IMG/VR virus record: IMGVR_UViG_3300009163_000061
Location: 1-46,253 of that record
Direction: 5' to 3' (one strand)
Source of the DNA: a virus
DNA: 46,253 nt
Below, in pieces: positions 31,928 through 40,072 of this stretch. The position numbers and the translations under genes are program-made. The first letter of the stretch is position 1. Every line of letters starts with the position of its first letter. A model generated the notes under the pieces. That model had not been told where the DNA came from. It saw only the letters and a program-made list of their open reading frames with translations, and ran no database searches.

Positions 31928-34828
31928 CTATTTACTGGCAGAAGCGCTATCGACACCGCCTTGGATGGTGCCTACGATTTTTGCAGAGATAGTCGCGTCC
32001 CCCATGCCCGTTCGAACGGCGCTGGGGTTAACCTCCCAAACCTTGACTGGACCGCCAAGGGCTGAGTACTCCTGCGTACCCTTACCAAGGGACATACGCT
32101 TAACGTCAGGGCTGGCCCACTTCGCATCGACCAGTGCTTCCTGCATGGCCTTGAGCGAGACACCCTTCTTGTTACACCAGTCCTTAGCCGCACCGACCGA
32201 GACGTAGAGTTTCTCAGAGCTGGTGCGATCCCCGATGATCGAGCGTCCGGTAATGACACCCGTTGGGCCACGTCCGACAAGTTCGGCGTGTAGACCTTGA
32301 GCGAGATTGCCTTCGCCAACCGTAACCAGAACACCCTTCCAGATGTCGGACAGCATGTCTGCAAACTGCTCTAGTGGCAGGGTCACGGACTGCACGGTGT
32401 TACCACGGCTGTGAGCCAGAGCGTCTTCGATCCAAGCCAGCATCTCATCAAAGCTAAACTGAGTTAGCTCTAGCTTATTACAGATAACCACGGCTGTAAG
32501 GATGGATGCATGTAGTGCCGCCCAATACCGCTCTTGTTGCAGGATGTTGCAGCGCAAGTTAAACATCTCACGCATATCAAACAGCATCTTGGTAACTTCC
32601 TCGCGGTTGTCCACAAGGTAGCGGGCGTACTTCAGACCTGCATGGCCGTAGTTATCGTTAAACACTGCAAAGATTGCGTTCGCATCGTTCGTAGCAATAG
32701 GACTACGGGTAGGGATGGTGAACTCAAAAATACGTGCCAACTCGGACTCAGCATTGGCCCTGTGCAGCGACAGCTTTTCTGACAACAAGTTATTGCCGCT
32801 TGCTGCGGTGATTGTAGCCCAGTTTGCCGTATCCTTAGCCGATCCATCAGCGTTAAGACGCGACTTGCCCTTACCCGAACTGGCACTAAACACCAGATCA
32901 GACGCAAACTTATTCTCACAGTTTGTCAGCTCGTCGATAACGACAGGCAGATGGCACATAGTACCCATGTGATTATAAAGCGCGTTAATCGTGAAGTTAT
33001 TTTCTTGTAGGTACAACTCCCTGTGCTGGCCCCAAGCAGACAGGCCCACTAGCTGAGCCGTGGTCTTACCGTAACCGGAACCTTCAGAGTGAGCGTATAC
33101 CGTCACGCCGCCCTTATCCTTAAACAGCGAGAATAGTGGCGCAGCAAAGGATGTCATCATGCAGTACTGTAGGGGTGTGGACCAACTGTTGTTGTAGGCC
33201 CGATCAACCGCATCTACCCATGCCTCTAGGCTACCCTTGGGGACTAGGTACTTCGCTAGCGATTGTGCGGACCCACTGACCATGGCTTTCTGATCGCCGC
33301 CTAGTGCGACGTAGGTCTGACCCACAACAAGTCCATCATTGTGCCAACCGTACTGTGTTACGGTTGGCGTCTTCTTGTATTCGTCTCGCAGTTTACCAAT
33401 CCACTCGCCTAGATAAAGCTCCATGCGAGTACGTGCTGCTGCACCCATAACTGCAATCTCATGCTTACCTAACTCAGCCATTATTGACTTATCTCCTCGT
33501 GTAATCATGTGAGTATCGACTGTAAATTCTTTTTTATAACCTTGCTCCGTAATCATCCGTAGTCGCATATGGTGGTGTTCACTTTTATCTTCGATGCGAG
33601 CTATGGGGTACAAATTCACGTCTGTGATGATTTGTTGCTCGTATGAAACCTCACCTGAATCGGGGTCTACCTTTTTGGTAATGTAGACGAGGTGTTTTTT
33701 CTTGCTGCCTGTTACGTGAGCATACATGTAGCCCGGAGGATAGTCCGGAGCAGCGCCGTTTGTGTGTGCCAAGTCTTCTGGGCTTACCTCAATAAGCTGC
33801 GTAGCACCCGTTGAAGTCCCAAGAGAGATAGGCGACTTGATCTTGCCGAAGTGGCGGCAAGCCTTACAGATAGTAGGGTTTAGCTGTGAGAATTTGTCAC
33901 AGGTTGTTGGGCCGTACTGCTTGACCTGAGCGATCTTTATATCGGTTTCACGCTTGTTGTAGTGCGCGTGGCCGTTAGACCATTCATGACTGAGATCGTC
34001 TCCTTCGGTGGTGAAGGATGTAATGCCAAGTCCTGCGTACCACTCAGGCTGCGACAAGTTACCTTTTGTGTCTCTCATCTGAGCCACAGCGCCGCACTCT
34101 TCAGCAATCTTTTCTGCCGAGGATGGTGCGTATGTAATGCCGCCAGTCAGGTCACTATTGATGTCAGCCATCTGCGACGGACCTGACTGCGTGAACATAT
34201 CTGCGTCATCGCCTAGGTAGTCTGCGAGGATCACAAGGAAGTCATCAGGGTCAATCTCTTCGCCGCGACTTATTGCCTTAACTTCTTTGGATTTACCGTT
34301 CTTGAAGTTGTGTGTGCCAACAGGACGCAGGACGCTGGCTTCGTCTGTGGTGCGTGACCGATCTACGGCAAGGCCGTACCGTTCGCAGGTCGCCTTAAGC
34401 AACGTGGCAATCTGCTTCCACTTCTGACGGGACACGTCGTGAGTATAAACCCAGTAGACATGCAAGCCGTAGCCAGAGCTGATAACCAGCGGCTTAGGTA
34501 GGGATGTTTCCTTACAGAAATCCATCAGCTCGATATACGCCTCCTTGCGGTTAGCGTAGGTCTCGTTGGGCTTGGACTCTTGTGTGTCGATGTCTAGCCA
34601 TGAGCAGCGTAGGCTGACCACGTTGTCCTGCTTGCGGCTGCGCTCTTCTCCGAAACCGCCTAGAGCGATGTAGGAGTTTACGTTCTTGGCGTCGATACGC
34701 TTGACGGCTTCGGTGGCCCACTCATTGGCACCGCCAAAGAAGTTCTTAAAAACCTTACCGTCAAGCATACCTACGCAGCGCCGTCCCGCATGTGGCAAGA
34801 CGGTGTTTAGAAATTCTAGAGTATCCAT
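31928..34828 (-). CDS. Primase-helicase: AEP primase/polymerase with DUF927-like helicase, 966 aa
   Basis: It would prime and unwind at the replication fork. The N-terminal archaeo-eukaryotic primase domain has catalytic W-L-D79-I-D81, the SGYGLH123 motif and D162 followed by LRPVGTHNFKNG. The C-terminal DUF927-type ATPase has Walker A GSGYGKTT (about residues 580-588) and Walker B LPVVIDE (about 625-631). The ATG at 34828 is preferred because GAGGGA lies just upstream; a GTG at 34852 would add 8 residues. It is the last gene of the leftward block, ending at the terminator at 31.9 kb. Confidence 0.88.
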   Translation of the reverse strand: MDTLEFLNTVLPHAGRRCVGMLDGKVFKNFFGGANEWATEAVKRIDAKNVNSYIALGGFGEERSRKQDNVVSLRCSWLDIDTQESKPNETYANRKEAYIELMDFCKETSLPKPLVISSGYGLHVYWVYTHDVSRQKWKQIATLLKATCERYGLAVDRSRTTDEASVLRPVGTHNFKNGKSKEVKAISRGEEIDPDDFLVILADYLGDDADMFTQSGPSQMADINSDLTGGITYAPSSAEKIAEECGAVAQMRDTKGNLSQPEWYAGLGITSFTTEGDDLSHEWSNGHAHYNKRETDIKIAQVKQYGPTTCDKFSQLNPTICKACRHFGKIKSPISLGTSTGATQLIEVSPEDLAHTNGAAPDYPPGYMYAHVTGSKKKHLVYITKKVDPDSGEVSYEQQIITDVNLYPIARIEDKSEHHHMRLRMITEQGYKKEFTVDTHMITRGDKSIMAELGKHEIAVMGAAARTRMELYLGEWIGKLRDEYKKTPTVTQYGWHNDGLVVGQTYVALGGDQKAMVSGSAQSLAKYLVPKGSLEAWVDAVDRAYNNSWSTPLQYCMMTSFAAPLFSLFKDKGGVTVYAHSEGSGYGKTTAQLVGLSAWGQHRELYLQENNFTINALYNHMGTMCHLPVVIDELTNCENKFASDLVFSASSGKGKSRLNADGSAKDTANWATITAASGNNLLSEKLSLHRANAESELARIFEFTIPTRSPIATNDANAIFAVFNDNYGHAGLKYARYLVDNREEVTKMLFDMREMFNLRCNILQQERYWAALHASILTAVVICNKLELTQFSFDEMLAWIEDALAHSRGNTVQSVTLPLEQFADMLSDIWKGVLVTVGEGNLAQGLHAELVGRGPTGVITGRSIIGDRTSSEKLYVSVGAAKDWCNKKGVSLKAMQEALVDAKWASPDVKRMSLGKGTQEYSALGGPVKVWEVNPSAVRTGMGDATISAKIVGTIQGGVDSASASK

Positions 34829-34868
34829 TCCGTTTCCCTCGGAGTAGGACACCGCCGTGTTAGCTAAC

Positions 34869-35141
34869 CTAAGCTAGTCCGCTCGATGTCGGTTGGTCTT
34901 GCGTCAGTACGCTGTCAATGATGGCTGTGCGATCTTTACGCTTAACATCAGCGTTGATCGGCAGGTCGCCACTTTCAACTGCCACCGCGATACGGTCAAG
35001 CAAATCATTTACGGTATCAGCAAGTAACCTGTGGGGCTTGCGATGACCGTTGAGCCAAAGGCTAACAGTGATTCGGTTGACCTTAAGAAGTCGGGCGACT
35101 TCGTGTGGTAGTAATCTGGCAGTGTGTACAATCTCAAACAT
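34869..35141 (-). CDS. HTH DNA-binding protein, XRE/Cro-like, 90 aa
   Basis: A helix-turn-helix is visible at residues 10-35 (LLPHEVARLLKVNRITVSLWLNGHRKP), typical of XRE-type regulators. It lies in the leftward replication block between the ssDNA-binding-like gene and the primase-helicase. An operator-like palindrome lies over the promoter about 1.4 kb upstream, so self-control is plausible. No lysogeny genes are present, so a phage timing regulator is more likely than a prophage repressor. Confidence 0.8.
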   Translation of the reverse strand: MFEIVHTARLLPHEVARLLKVNRITVSLWLNGHRKPHRLLADTVNDLLDRIAVAVESGDLPINADVKRKDRTAIIDSVLTQDQPTSSGLA

Positions 35142-35211
35142 ATAACTAATCCTGTGTAGTGGGTGCCGTCTATCCGTGCTGTCACTGGACTTTCCCAGTC
35201 GTCAGGGAAAC

Positions 35212-36114
35212 TTAGTCGTCGATCATGCTGAGTGCATCATCCAAGGATGCATCGGCTTCTTCGAGAACATCTGCAATCTTCTTAGGCTTAGGGGCTTCCT
35301 GCTTGATCGGAGCAGGAGCTGCCTTCTTGACTGGAGGCGTATCGAGGAAATCGTCTTCCTCTACAGCCTTAGCCTTGAGCGGCGTACCAGCAATCGCCAG
35401 CGGAGCTGCGTCCATAGCCGTGATCTTGCCGACGATGTCGCGGTCAAGCACATCCATAACCACGTTGGCTTCTTCGTCCGACAACCAGCGCAGCGCCTTG
35501 AACGCAAACTTCTGATACGCAACGGTGTGATCAAACCCGATCTTGGTGACCAGCGATTGATAAGGAGCCTTGCGACGGTTCAGCATGTCTGCATAACCCA
35601 CGAGGTCTTTGAGCGAACCTGCGGGGATGCGCAGCAGCATAGGGTTTTCCAGATCATTGATCGGAGCCACGGCCAGACGACGCGAATCAGAGCAGGACTT
35701 ACCCTTGGCACCGCTCTCAGTAATGCGCGAACCCCATGCGTTATGTGGGCAGATAGCGCAGCTTGCAGACTGTGGAGCCTGAGCGTCACCCGCTGGCGTG
35801 ATGCTGTCATTTGAGTAGCACGTAGGCTTAGCAGCCGAGCCTTCCTCGTACCCACCAGAATAATAAATCTTGGACAGGTGTGGGTTGGACTTCAGGATAA
35901 CAACTTCGATGGATGCCTTGGGGTCGCCATCATCGTTCGTGATCAGGGTACGGTTGTCGCCCTGCACGACAGTCCAGACTTTGCCCTTGTAAGAGATGCT
36001 AGGGTAGCCCCCGGCACCGACGCCGCCAGACAAATCACTGTTCGCTGCAAGCGAAGCAAAACGGGATGCGACAGACGGAACGTGGTCGCCGCTCATAGTG
36101 GTAAGGTTAGACAT
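35212..36114 (-). CDS. Probable single-stranded DNA-binding protein with Cys cluster, 300 aa
   Basis: The N-terminal and middle regions are beta-rich (GYPSISYKGKVWTVVQGDNRTLITND) with a Cys motif CAICPHNAWGSRITESGAKGKSC that could bind zinc. The linker is Ala/Pro/Lys-rich and the C-terminus is a very acidic tail (EEADASLDDALSMIDD), as in T7 gp2.5 and other ssDNA-binding proteins where the tail contacts partner enzymes. It is encoded beside primase-helicase and helicase genes. The function is inferred from this combination. Confidence 0.6.
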   Translation of the reverse strand: MSNLTTMSGDHVPSVASRFASLAANSDLSGGVGAGGYPSISYKGKVWTVVQGDNRTLITNDDGDPKASIEVVILKSNPHLSKIYYSGGYEEGSAAKPTCYSNDSITPAGDAQAPQSASCAICPHNAWGSRITESGAKGKSCSDSRRLAVAPINDLENPMLLRIPAGSLKDLVGYADMLNRRKAPYQSLVTKIGFDHTVAYQKFAFKALRWLSDEEANVVMDVLDRDIVGKITAMDAAPLAIAGTPLKAKAVEEDDFLDTPPVKKAAPAPIKQEAPKPKKIADVLEEADASLDDALSMIDD

Positions 36115-36116
36115 GC

Positions 36117-36491
36117 TTATGCTCTCCGCACATTGATGGTAATTTCTTCACGCCAGTTAATCCCCGGTGGGAGATTGCCGTGTTCTTCTTTGTACTGCTC
36201 GACGGCTGACTTGCTGACACGCCGCTCTAACATATTCCAAAGCTCGTTCGTCTGGATAAACTCCAGAACATAATCCCAATCGGCCACGGTGGCCGAGTTA
36301 CGGGTAGACTTGTAAGCCGTACCGCTCTTAGTGCGGACTGACTCCATGCCGTGTGTACTGAAATCTCGTAGCAACTGCCCTTCGATCTTGTCCAAGATGC
36401 TATCGATCTGCGCAACTTGGGACTTGTACTCTGTGGACAACTTGGACTTCTCGTCCCTCAGAGCGATATACTTCTCTACTAGTTCTTCCAT
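36117..36491 (-). CDS. Conserved phage protein with coiled coil, 124 aa
   Basis: An N-terminal coiled coil (EKYIALRDEKSKLSTEYKSQVAQIDSILDKIEGQLL) is followed by the conserved phage pattern SGTAYKSTRNSATVADWDYVLEFIQTNELWNMLERRVSKSAVEQY and LPPGINWREEITINVRRA. This protein recurs next to ssDNA-binding-type genes. Function unknown. It has its own promoter and operator upstream (36508-36546) and a GGAG ribosome-binding site. Confidence 0.75.
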   Translation of the reverse strand: MEELVEKYIALRDEKSKLSTEYKSQVAQIDSILDKIEGQLLRDFSTHGMESVRTKSGTAYKSTRNSATVADWDYVLEFIQTNELWNMLERRVSKSAVEQYKEEHGNLPPGINWREEITINVRRA

Positions 36492-36507
36492 GATTTACTC
36501 CTTGTGT

Positions 36508-36529
36508 TAGTGTTTACTAATATACACTA
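36508..36529. promoter_or_regulatory. 22-bp operator-like palindrome
   Basis: Outer arms TAGTGT and ACACTA, with matching TA positions inside (TAGTGT-n-TA-n-TA-n-TA-n-ACACTA). It covers the -10 box and start site of the leftward promoter at 36519-36546. A half-site match occurs at 1912-1923. Confidence 0.65.
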
Positions 36530-36546
36530 TAATCAGACGCTGTCAA
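36519..36546 (-). promoter_or_regulatory. sigma70-like promoter inside the helicase gene end
   Basis: Perfect TTGACA (36541-36546 on the minus strand), 16-base spacer and TATATT (36519-36524). Transcription would start just upstream of gene 36117-36491 and cover the ssDNA-binding, HTH and primase-helicase genes. The -35 lies in the last codons of the helicase gene. Confidence 0.75.
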
Positions 36547-38065
36547 GCAACAGCCCCTGTAGCGATTGTTTTAGTTTCAGGCGCGTATAGATGCGCCGCT
36601 CCACGTCACTAGCCTCGACGTTTACGATCAGTTGGGTGAGTTTCTGACCGGGTCGTGTGATGCGGGCATTGGCCTGTTGATACACCTCGTTTGATGTAAC
36701 AGGTGCGTACCACACCACGGTAGATGCCGCCGTCAGGGTCAGACCGTGAGACATTGCAGCAGGTTGCGCGACAAGAACTTGAAGCTCTTTGCCATGCTGG
36801 AACCTGTGGAAGATATCATCTCGCGCTGCCTTGGACGTATCGCCGCTGATCATAGCGACGGTGAAGTCTTTACTGAGTTGGTCTGCCACATGTCGCAGGA
36901 CGCCCTTGAACGGAACGAACACGATGGTCTTAGTGCCCGCCTCCTCGATGGCTTCGCGCACGACTGCAATGCGTGGATCGTTAGGCAGGATGATCTCAGT
37001 ATCATCGGCCCCGTACACCACGCCACAAGCTATCTGCACAAGTTTCTGCATCTTGACGGCTGCATTGACGGCTGTGACTTCCTGCTTCTGGAACTCCATC
37101 ACCAGCGTAGCCGACATATCCTTGTAGGCTTTCTTCTGCTCAGGGGTCATCTCCACATGGCGGTCAACGTATATGGCGGGTGGCAGGTCTACGCACTCAT
37201 CACGACTAAACCGGATGGATGGCTGCATGGCTTCCGCCACTACTTCTGTAGCTGTGTCCCTAGGCTCCCACAAAAATGGACCCTTCTGCTTCAACGTCAT
37301 GTCTTTGAATTTTCCAAAGTAAGGCGGAACATTGTCGGGGCAGATAAGTCTGCACTGCGCCCAAGCATCTGTAGGCATGTTAGGCGTAGGCGTACCTGTA
37401 AGGCCCCATGTGTAGGCTCTCGGCTTACAGATGCGGTTCAAGACTTTCCACCGGGTCGTAGCTGCATTGCGGAACGATGCGATCTCATCGACAACAACTA
37501 GGTCAATATCGGTCCTATCAATAAGTTCTTGCTCGATGGTTTTGATGCCGTCGTGGTTGATCAGATAAATGTCCACGTCCTCGTTCAGCATCTTGATCCG
37601 TCGATCTTTGGACCCGTACAGCACTGCCGTAGTCAGATGCGGGAAGTGGTTGAACACCTCGTCGCACCATGTGCGTTCTAGCGTGGACAATGGTGAGATC
37701 ACCAGCATCTTACGGATTTGACCCACAGAGCGCAGATAGTCAAAAGCCCAAAGCGTAGAAAGAGTTTTACCTGTGCCCATATCGTTAAGGCAAAAGGACT
37801 TAGGGTTCATAGTAAGAAACGCAGCAGTCTCTAGCTGGGCATGAAACGGTTGATACTGCCCTGACCACTTGTAGTAATACTCGATGGGCGACGGCGTGGT
37901 GTGCCCGATACTTGTGAGTATTCTAGCTTCCTTGATGCCGTGCGGGACTGCCACCAAATCCTCGTTGTTGTGCGAGAACCTACGTGCTGTGGGTATTAGG
38001 GTTGTTATGCGCTCTGGATCAGAGGTTCGTAGCACAATCTTCTGGGTTGCCTTAGAGATCATCAT
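36533..38065 (-). CDS. SNF2-type superfamily 2 helicase, 510 aa
   Basis: An ATP-driven DNA translocase. Motif I is N94-D-M-G-T-G-K-T101, motif II is VVVDE194 followed by IASF, motif III is GLTGTP (221-226), and motif VI is QANARITRPGQ near residue 468. The N-terminal YYYKWSGQYQPFHAQLETAAFL is the Q-motif-like entry of SNF2 proteins. It is coupled to the Rz1 stop (ATGA at 38062-38065), while the VRR-NUC gene lies two genes upstream; SNF2 and VRR-NUC are often neighbours or fused. Confidence 0.9.
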   Translation of the reverse strand: MMISKATQKIVLRTSDPERITTLIPTARRFSHNNEDLVAVPHGIKEARILTSIGHTTPSPIEYYYKWSGQYQPFHAQLETAAFLTMNPKSFCLNDMGTGKTLSTLWAFDYLRSVGQIRKMLVISPLSTLERTWCDEVFNHFPHLTTAVLYGSKDRRIKMLNEDVDIYLINHDGIKTIEQELIDRTDIDLVVVDEIASFRNAATTRWKVLNRICKPRAYTWGLTGTPTPNMPTDAWAQCRLICPDNVPPYFGKFKDMTLKQKGPFLWEPRDTATEVVAEAMQPSIRFSRDECVDLPPAIYVDRHVEMTPEQKKAYKDMSATLVMEFQKQEVTAVNAAVKMQKLVQIACGVVYGADDTEIILPNDPRIAVVREAIEEAGTKTIVFVPFKGVLRHVADQLSKDFTVAMISGDTSKAARDDIFHRFQHGKELQVLVAQPAAMSHGLTLTAASTVVWYAPVTSNEVYQQANARITRPGQKLTQLIVNVEASDVERRIYTRLKLKQSLQGLLLDSV

Positions 38066-38292
38066 TTCTGCTTGACCTCTTTACATAGGGCAGACCAAGC
38101 AGCGTTATGTTCTGTGACTTGTTTTTGTGTGTCTAACGTGTCCAGCTTAGACCAGTAGATCGGCTTGAACGCTGCGCAACTCACGGACTTGCTAGTCCCT
38201 ACGGAACCCGTCGTCTGGCAAGCTGCCAGACTTGACACGATTGTTAGCAGCAAAAGCGGCTTGCCTAGCTTCGATAGCGGCTGTGATCTCAT
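38062..38292 (-). CDS. Rz1: Outer-membrane spanin lipoprotein (Rz1-like), 76 aa
   Basis: The signal peptide MRSQPLSKLGKPLLLLTIVSSLAAC carries a lipobox LAAC with Cys25 as lipid attachment. The mature part is about 52 residues. The gene starts out of frame inside the inner spanin gene (overlap 38192-38292), the classic Rz/Rz1 arrangement, and fuses the outer and inner membranes in Gram-negative lysis. The mature part is not Pro-rich, unlike lambda Rz1. The ATG at 38292 is chosen because the upstream frame adds only non-signal sequence. Confidence 0.8.
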   Translation of the reverse strand: MRSQPLSKLGKPLLLLTIVSSLAACQTTGSVGTSKSVSCAAFKPIYWSKLDTLDTQKQVTEHNAAWSALCKEVKQK

Positions 38293-38428
38293 GTTCGTTC
38301 TTCTCCATTTCCTTAACGTGTTCGTCTTGACGCGCTGCGTCTTCGATCTGTTTCCGGTTAAACATCTGTAGCACGGCAACACATACCGTGACTAGCCCCG
38401 CTGTAATTTTTAAAATGCTAGACCACAT
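38192..38428 (-). CDS. Rz: Inner-membrane spanin (Rz-like), 78 aa
   Basis: One N-terminal membrane anchor (about residues 4-22, SILKITAGLVTVCVAVLQM) is followed by a charged periplasmic coiled coil (KQIEDAARQDEHVKEMEKNEHEITAAIEARQ). It overlaps the o-spanin gene in a different frame. It has a GAGGG ribosome-binding site. The spanins lie on the leftward, replication-gene strand, not next to the endolysin at 17.9 kb. Confidence 0.75.
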   Translation of the reverse strand: MWSSILKITAGLVTVCVAVLQMFNRKQIEDAARQDEHVKEMEKNEHEITAAIEARQAAFAANNRVKSGSLPDDGFRRD

Positions 38429-38729
38429 CGTCCCACCCTCGTTCTCTGAATGTAATTTTAACCTGCTCTACATCATCGACAACCATAGCCACAGCACCGT
38501 TATCTGCAATGGCTTGCAGGGTTCGATCTTGCAGTTCCGTAGTATTGTTGCGCTTGCCGGGGGCTTTGACCTCGATACCAAAGAACCAACCGTTCACATG
38601 TCCGACAATGTCTGGCACTCCGTGAATAGAATAGGCTCCGCCAATAGGCATAAAGAACCAACAATCAGGAACCGTTTTCAAGTATACCTTTATCTTAGCC
38701 TTGACTTTGCTTTCCGGCGTCATTGCCAT
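38418..38729 (-). CDS. VRR-NUC domain nuclease, 103 aa
   Basis: A virus-type replication-repair nuclease of the PD-(D/E)XK fold. Seen are GGAYSIHGVPDIVGHVNGWFFGIEVKAPG, with the catalytic D in GVPD and E-V-K, and the helix ELQDRTLQAIADNGAVAMVV. Such stand-alone domains act on branched DNA with SNF2-like helicases, which fits the helicase encoded downstream. It overlaps the spanin start by 11 bases. A GAGG ribosome-binding site supports the first ATG. Confidence 0.88.
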   Translation of the reverse strand: MAMTPESKVKAKIKVYLKTVPDCWFFMPIGGAYSIHGVPDIVGHVNGWFFGIEVKAPGKRNNTTELQDRTLQAIADNGAVAMVVDDVEQVKITFRERGWDDVV

Positions 38730-38760
38730 GTTTTTGTCCTCGTGGTACTTGTACTGGTTG

Positions 38761-38774
38761 GCGGCATGTGCCGC
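38761..38774. promoter_or_regulatory. Inverted repeat GCGGCA-TG-TGCCGC
   Basis: A perfect 6-bp inverted repeat about 20 bases upstream of the rightward gene 38795-39178 and upstream of the leftward gene ending at 38729. It could be an operator for either direction. No consensus promoter was found around it. Confidence 0.4.
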
Positions 38775-38794
38775 ATTATTGTGGAGTAATTCTC

Positions 38795-39178
38795 ATGTCT
38801 GTCTCTACCTACGTCCCCGGCAATACCAACTATGAAATTGTTACTGCCCTTACTGCTCAGCAGTCGGTTACTGACAACATCACTGCGTCTACTACTAACA
38901 CGCAAGCAGGTGCTCTTGCGCTGACCTCTACCTTTAACAACGTGACGACCGTTGCCGTTGCCGCTAACACCGTCAAGCTGCCTCTAGCTGTTGCAGGTTT
39001 GTGGGTTGCTATCCGTAATGGTGGTGCTAACTCCATGCAAGTTTACGGTGATGGTACCGACACCATCAACGCCGTGGCAACTGCTACGGGTGTGGCTCAA
39101 GCTGCTGCCACCTCGGCTTTGTACTTCTGCACCACCCCGGCTCCTGCTGGTAAGTGGTTCCGCGTACTTAGCGCCTAA
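38795..39178 (+). CDS. Isolated rightward gene, probable beta-rich virion or decoration protein, 127 aa
   Basis: Thr/Ala/Val-rich with NYEIVTALTAQQSVTDNITASTTNTQAGALALTSTFNNV and GDGTDTINAVATATGVAQAAATSALYFCTTPAPAGKWFRVLSA, a pattern I associate with small phage capsid-associated or decoration-type proteins. The ATG at 38795 follows GTGGAG. The codons resemble the capsid gene. It is flanked on both sides by leftward genes and has its own terminator, so it is an independent unit, probably late. The virion role is inference. Confidence 0.75.
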   Translation: MSVSTYVPGNTNYEIVTALTAQQSVTDNITASTTNTQAGALALTSTFNNVTTVAVAANTVKLPLAVAGLWVAIRNGGANSMQVYGDGTDTINAVATATGVAQAAATSALYFCTTPAPAGKWFRVLSA

Positions 39179-39186
39179 AGCCTATG

Positions 39187-39217
39187 ACCCCGGAGCTTCG
39201 GCTCCGGGGTTTCTTTT
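39187..39217 (+). terminator. Terminator of gene 38795-39178
   Basis: ACCCCGGAGC (39187-39196) pairs perfectly with GCTCCGGGGT (39201-39210) around a TTCG tetraloop, followed by TTCTTTT. In the leftward direction no U-run follows, so it is one-way. Confidence 0.92.
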
Positions 39218-39404
39218 AGAAGTTTGTACCTGTCTTAGTTTGCGCCGCACGCGGTGCAGCATCTCCAGACCTGTTACCCTTATCGCCACCGTCTTCGAGG
39301 TATGGGTTGTCTGTTGAGTATGCCCAACTCCGACGATGTTCTCTGTACGCTGCTTGCTTGGTCTCAGCGTCAGCTTTAAAAATCTCTAGCTCTTGTTCGG
39401 TCAT
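39216..39404 (-). CDS. Small hypothetical protein, 62 aa
   Basis: Its ATG overlaps the stop of the nuclease gene (ATGA, 39401-39404), which supports translation. The N-terminal half is a charged helix (TEQELEIFKADAETKQAAYREHRR), and the rest is Gly/Asn/Thr-rich and likely disordered. No family is recognised. Its stop falls on the U-tract of the rightward terminator. Confidence 0.6.
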   Translation of the reverse strand: MTEQELEIFKADAETKQAAYREHRRSWAYSTDNPYLEDGGDKGNRSGDAAPRAAQTKTGTNF

Positions 39405-40072
39405 ACGCCACAGTGATCACAAAGTGCCTTGCCTACCGGGCACCATGCCCGACACAGCCCTGATGGTCTTGCAGGAAACTTCTCTTCCTCGATGGCATGT
39501 TCCAAACGTGCGACCCTTGGCGCAAACTCTTGCCAGATTGCTGGAATGTCATCGCGTGTAAACTTCTCGGCAGTAACTGTACCCGTCTTAAGCCACACGA
39601 AGGCGTTGATAACCTCGTTGACGTAAGGCTTGAGATGCATGGTCATTGCCGCTGTCAGCTTGAGCTGGCTCGACTCAGGCGTAGGCTTGCCTGTCTTCCA
39701 GTCCCCGATAAACACCTTGTCTTTAGTACCGATGGTAAAGTCGGTAATGCCGCGCACCCAGACATCCTTAGCGAACCACGTAGTTCCCTTGAACGAGGCC
39801 GTGAGTGCCATCTTAGTTTCGGCTTCTAGCTTCTTGCCCTTAGCCTTGTTGGCCACAGTCGTAGCAATAGCCTCAAACTGTTGCATGTTTTCAGGCAATG
39901 GCTTGTTCTTGACCAGACGATGTTCCAAGGCCGTGTGTACCTCGTTACCCCACTTCATAGCTTCAGACTGAGGCTCGTAAGCCTGCTTGCTGATCTTGGT
40001 AAGATAGTACCGCTTGGGGCACGTCTCGAACGCAGTGAGGGATGAGTAAGACCATGTAACAGGTTTAGTCAT
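39401..40072 (-). CDS. PD-(D/E)XK exonuclease, RecB/Cas4-like, 223 aa
   Basis: Domain PDDEXK_1. The catalytic landmarks are EVHTALEHRL (His), GITDFTIG (Asp) and GDWKTGK (Asp and Lys). An iron-sulphur-type Cys set is suggested by FETCPKRYYL near the N-terminus and CRAWCPVGKALCDHCG at the C-terminus. Members of this group are 5'-3' or single-strand exonucleases in phage recombination or end processing. The ATG at 40072 is used because AAAGG precedes it; it overlaps the DUF3310 gene by 8 bases. Confidence 0.85.
   Translation of the reverse strand: MTKPVTWSYSSLTAFETCPKRYYLTKISKQAYEPQSEAMKWGNEVHTALEHRLVKNKPLPENMQQFEAIATTVANKAKGKKLEAETKMALTASFKGTTWFAKDVWVRGITDFTIGTKDKVFIGDWKTGKPTPESSQLKLTAAMTMHLKPYVNEVINAFVWLKTGTVTAEKFTRDDIPAIWQEFAPRVARLEHAIEEEKFPARPSGLCRAWCPVGKALCDHCGV

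Noticed and set aside
34869-35141. Prophage repressor indicating lysogeny
   Set aside because: No integrase, excisionase, attachment site or opposing Cro-type gene is visible, and the gene lies in the replication operon.
36746-37501. 251-residue plus-strand open frame opposite the helicase
   Set aside because: It is the shadow of a gene with complete SF2 helicase motifs.
38062-38382. Longer 106-residue version of the outer spanin
   Set aside because: The extra N-terminus would bury the signal peptide; starting at 38292 gives a normal lipoprotein signal.
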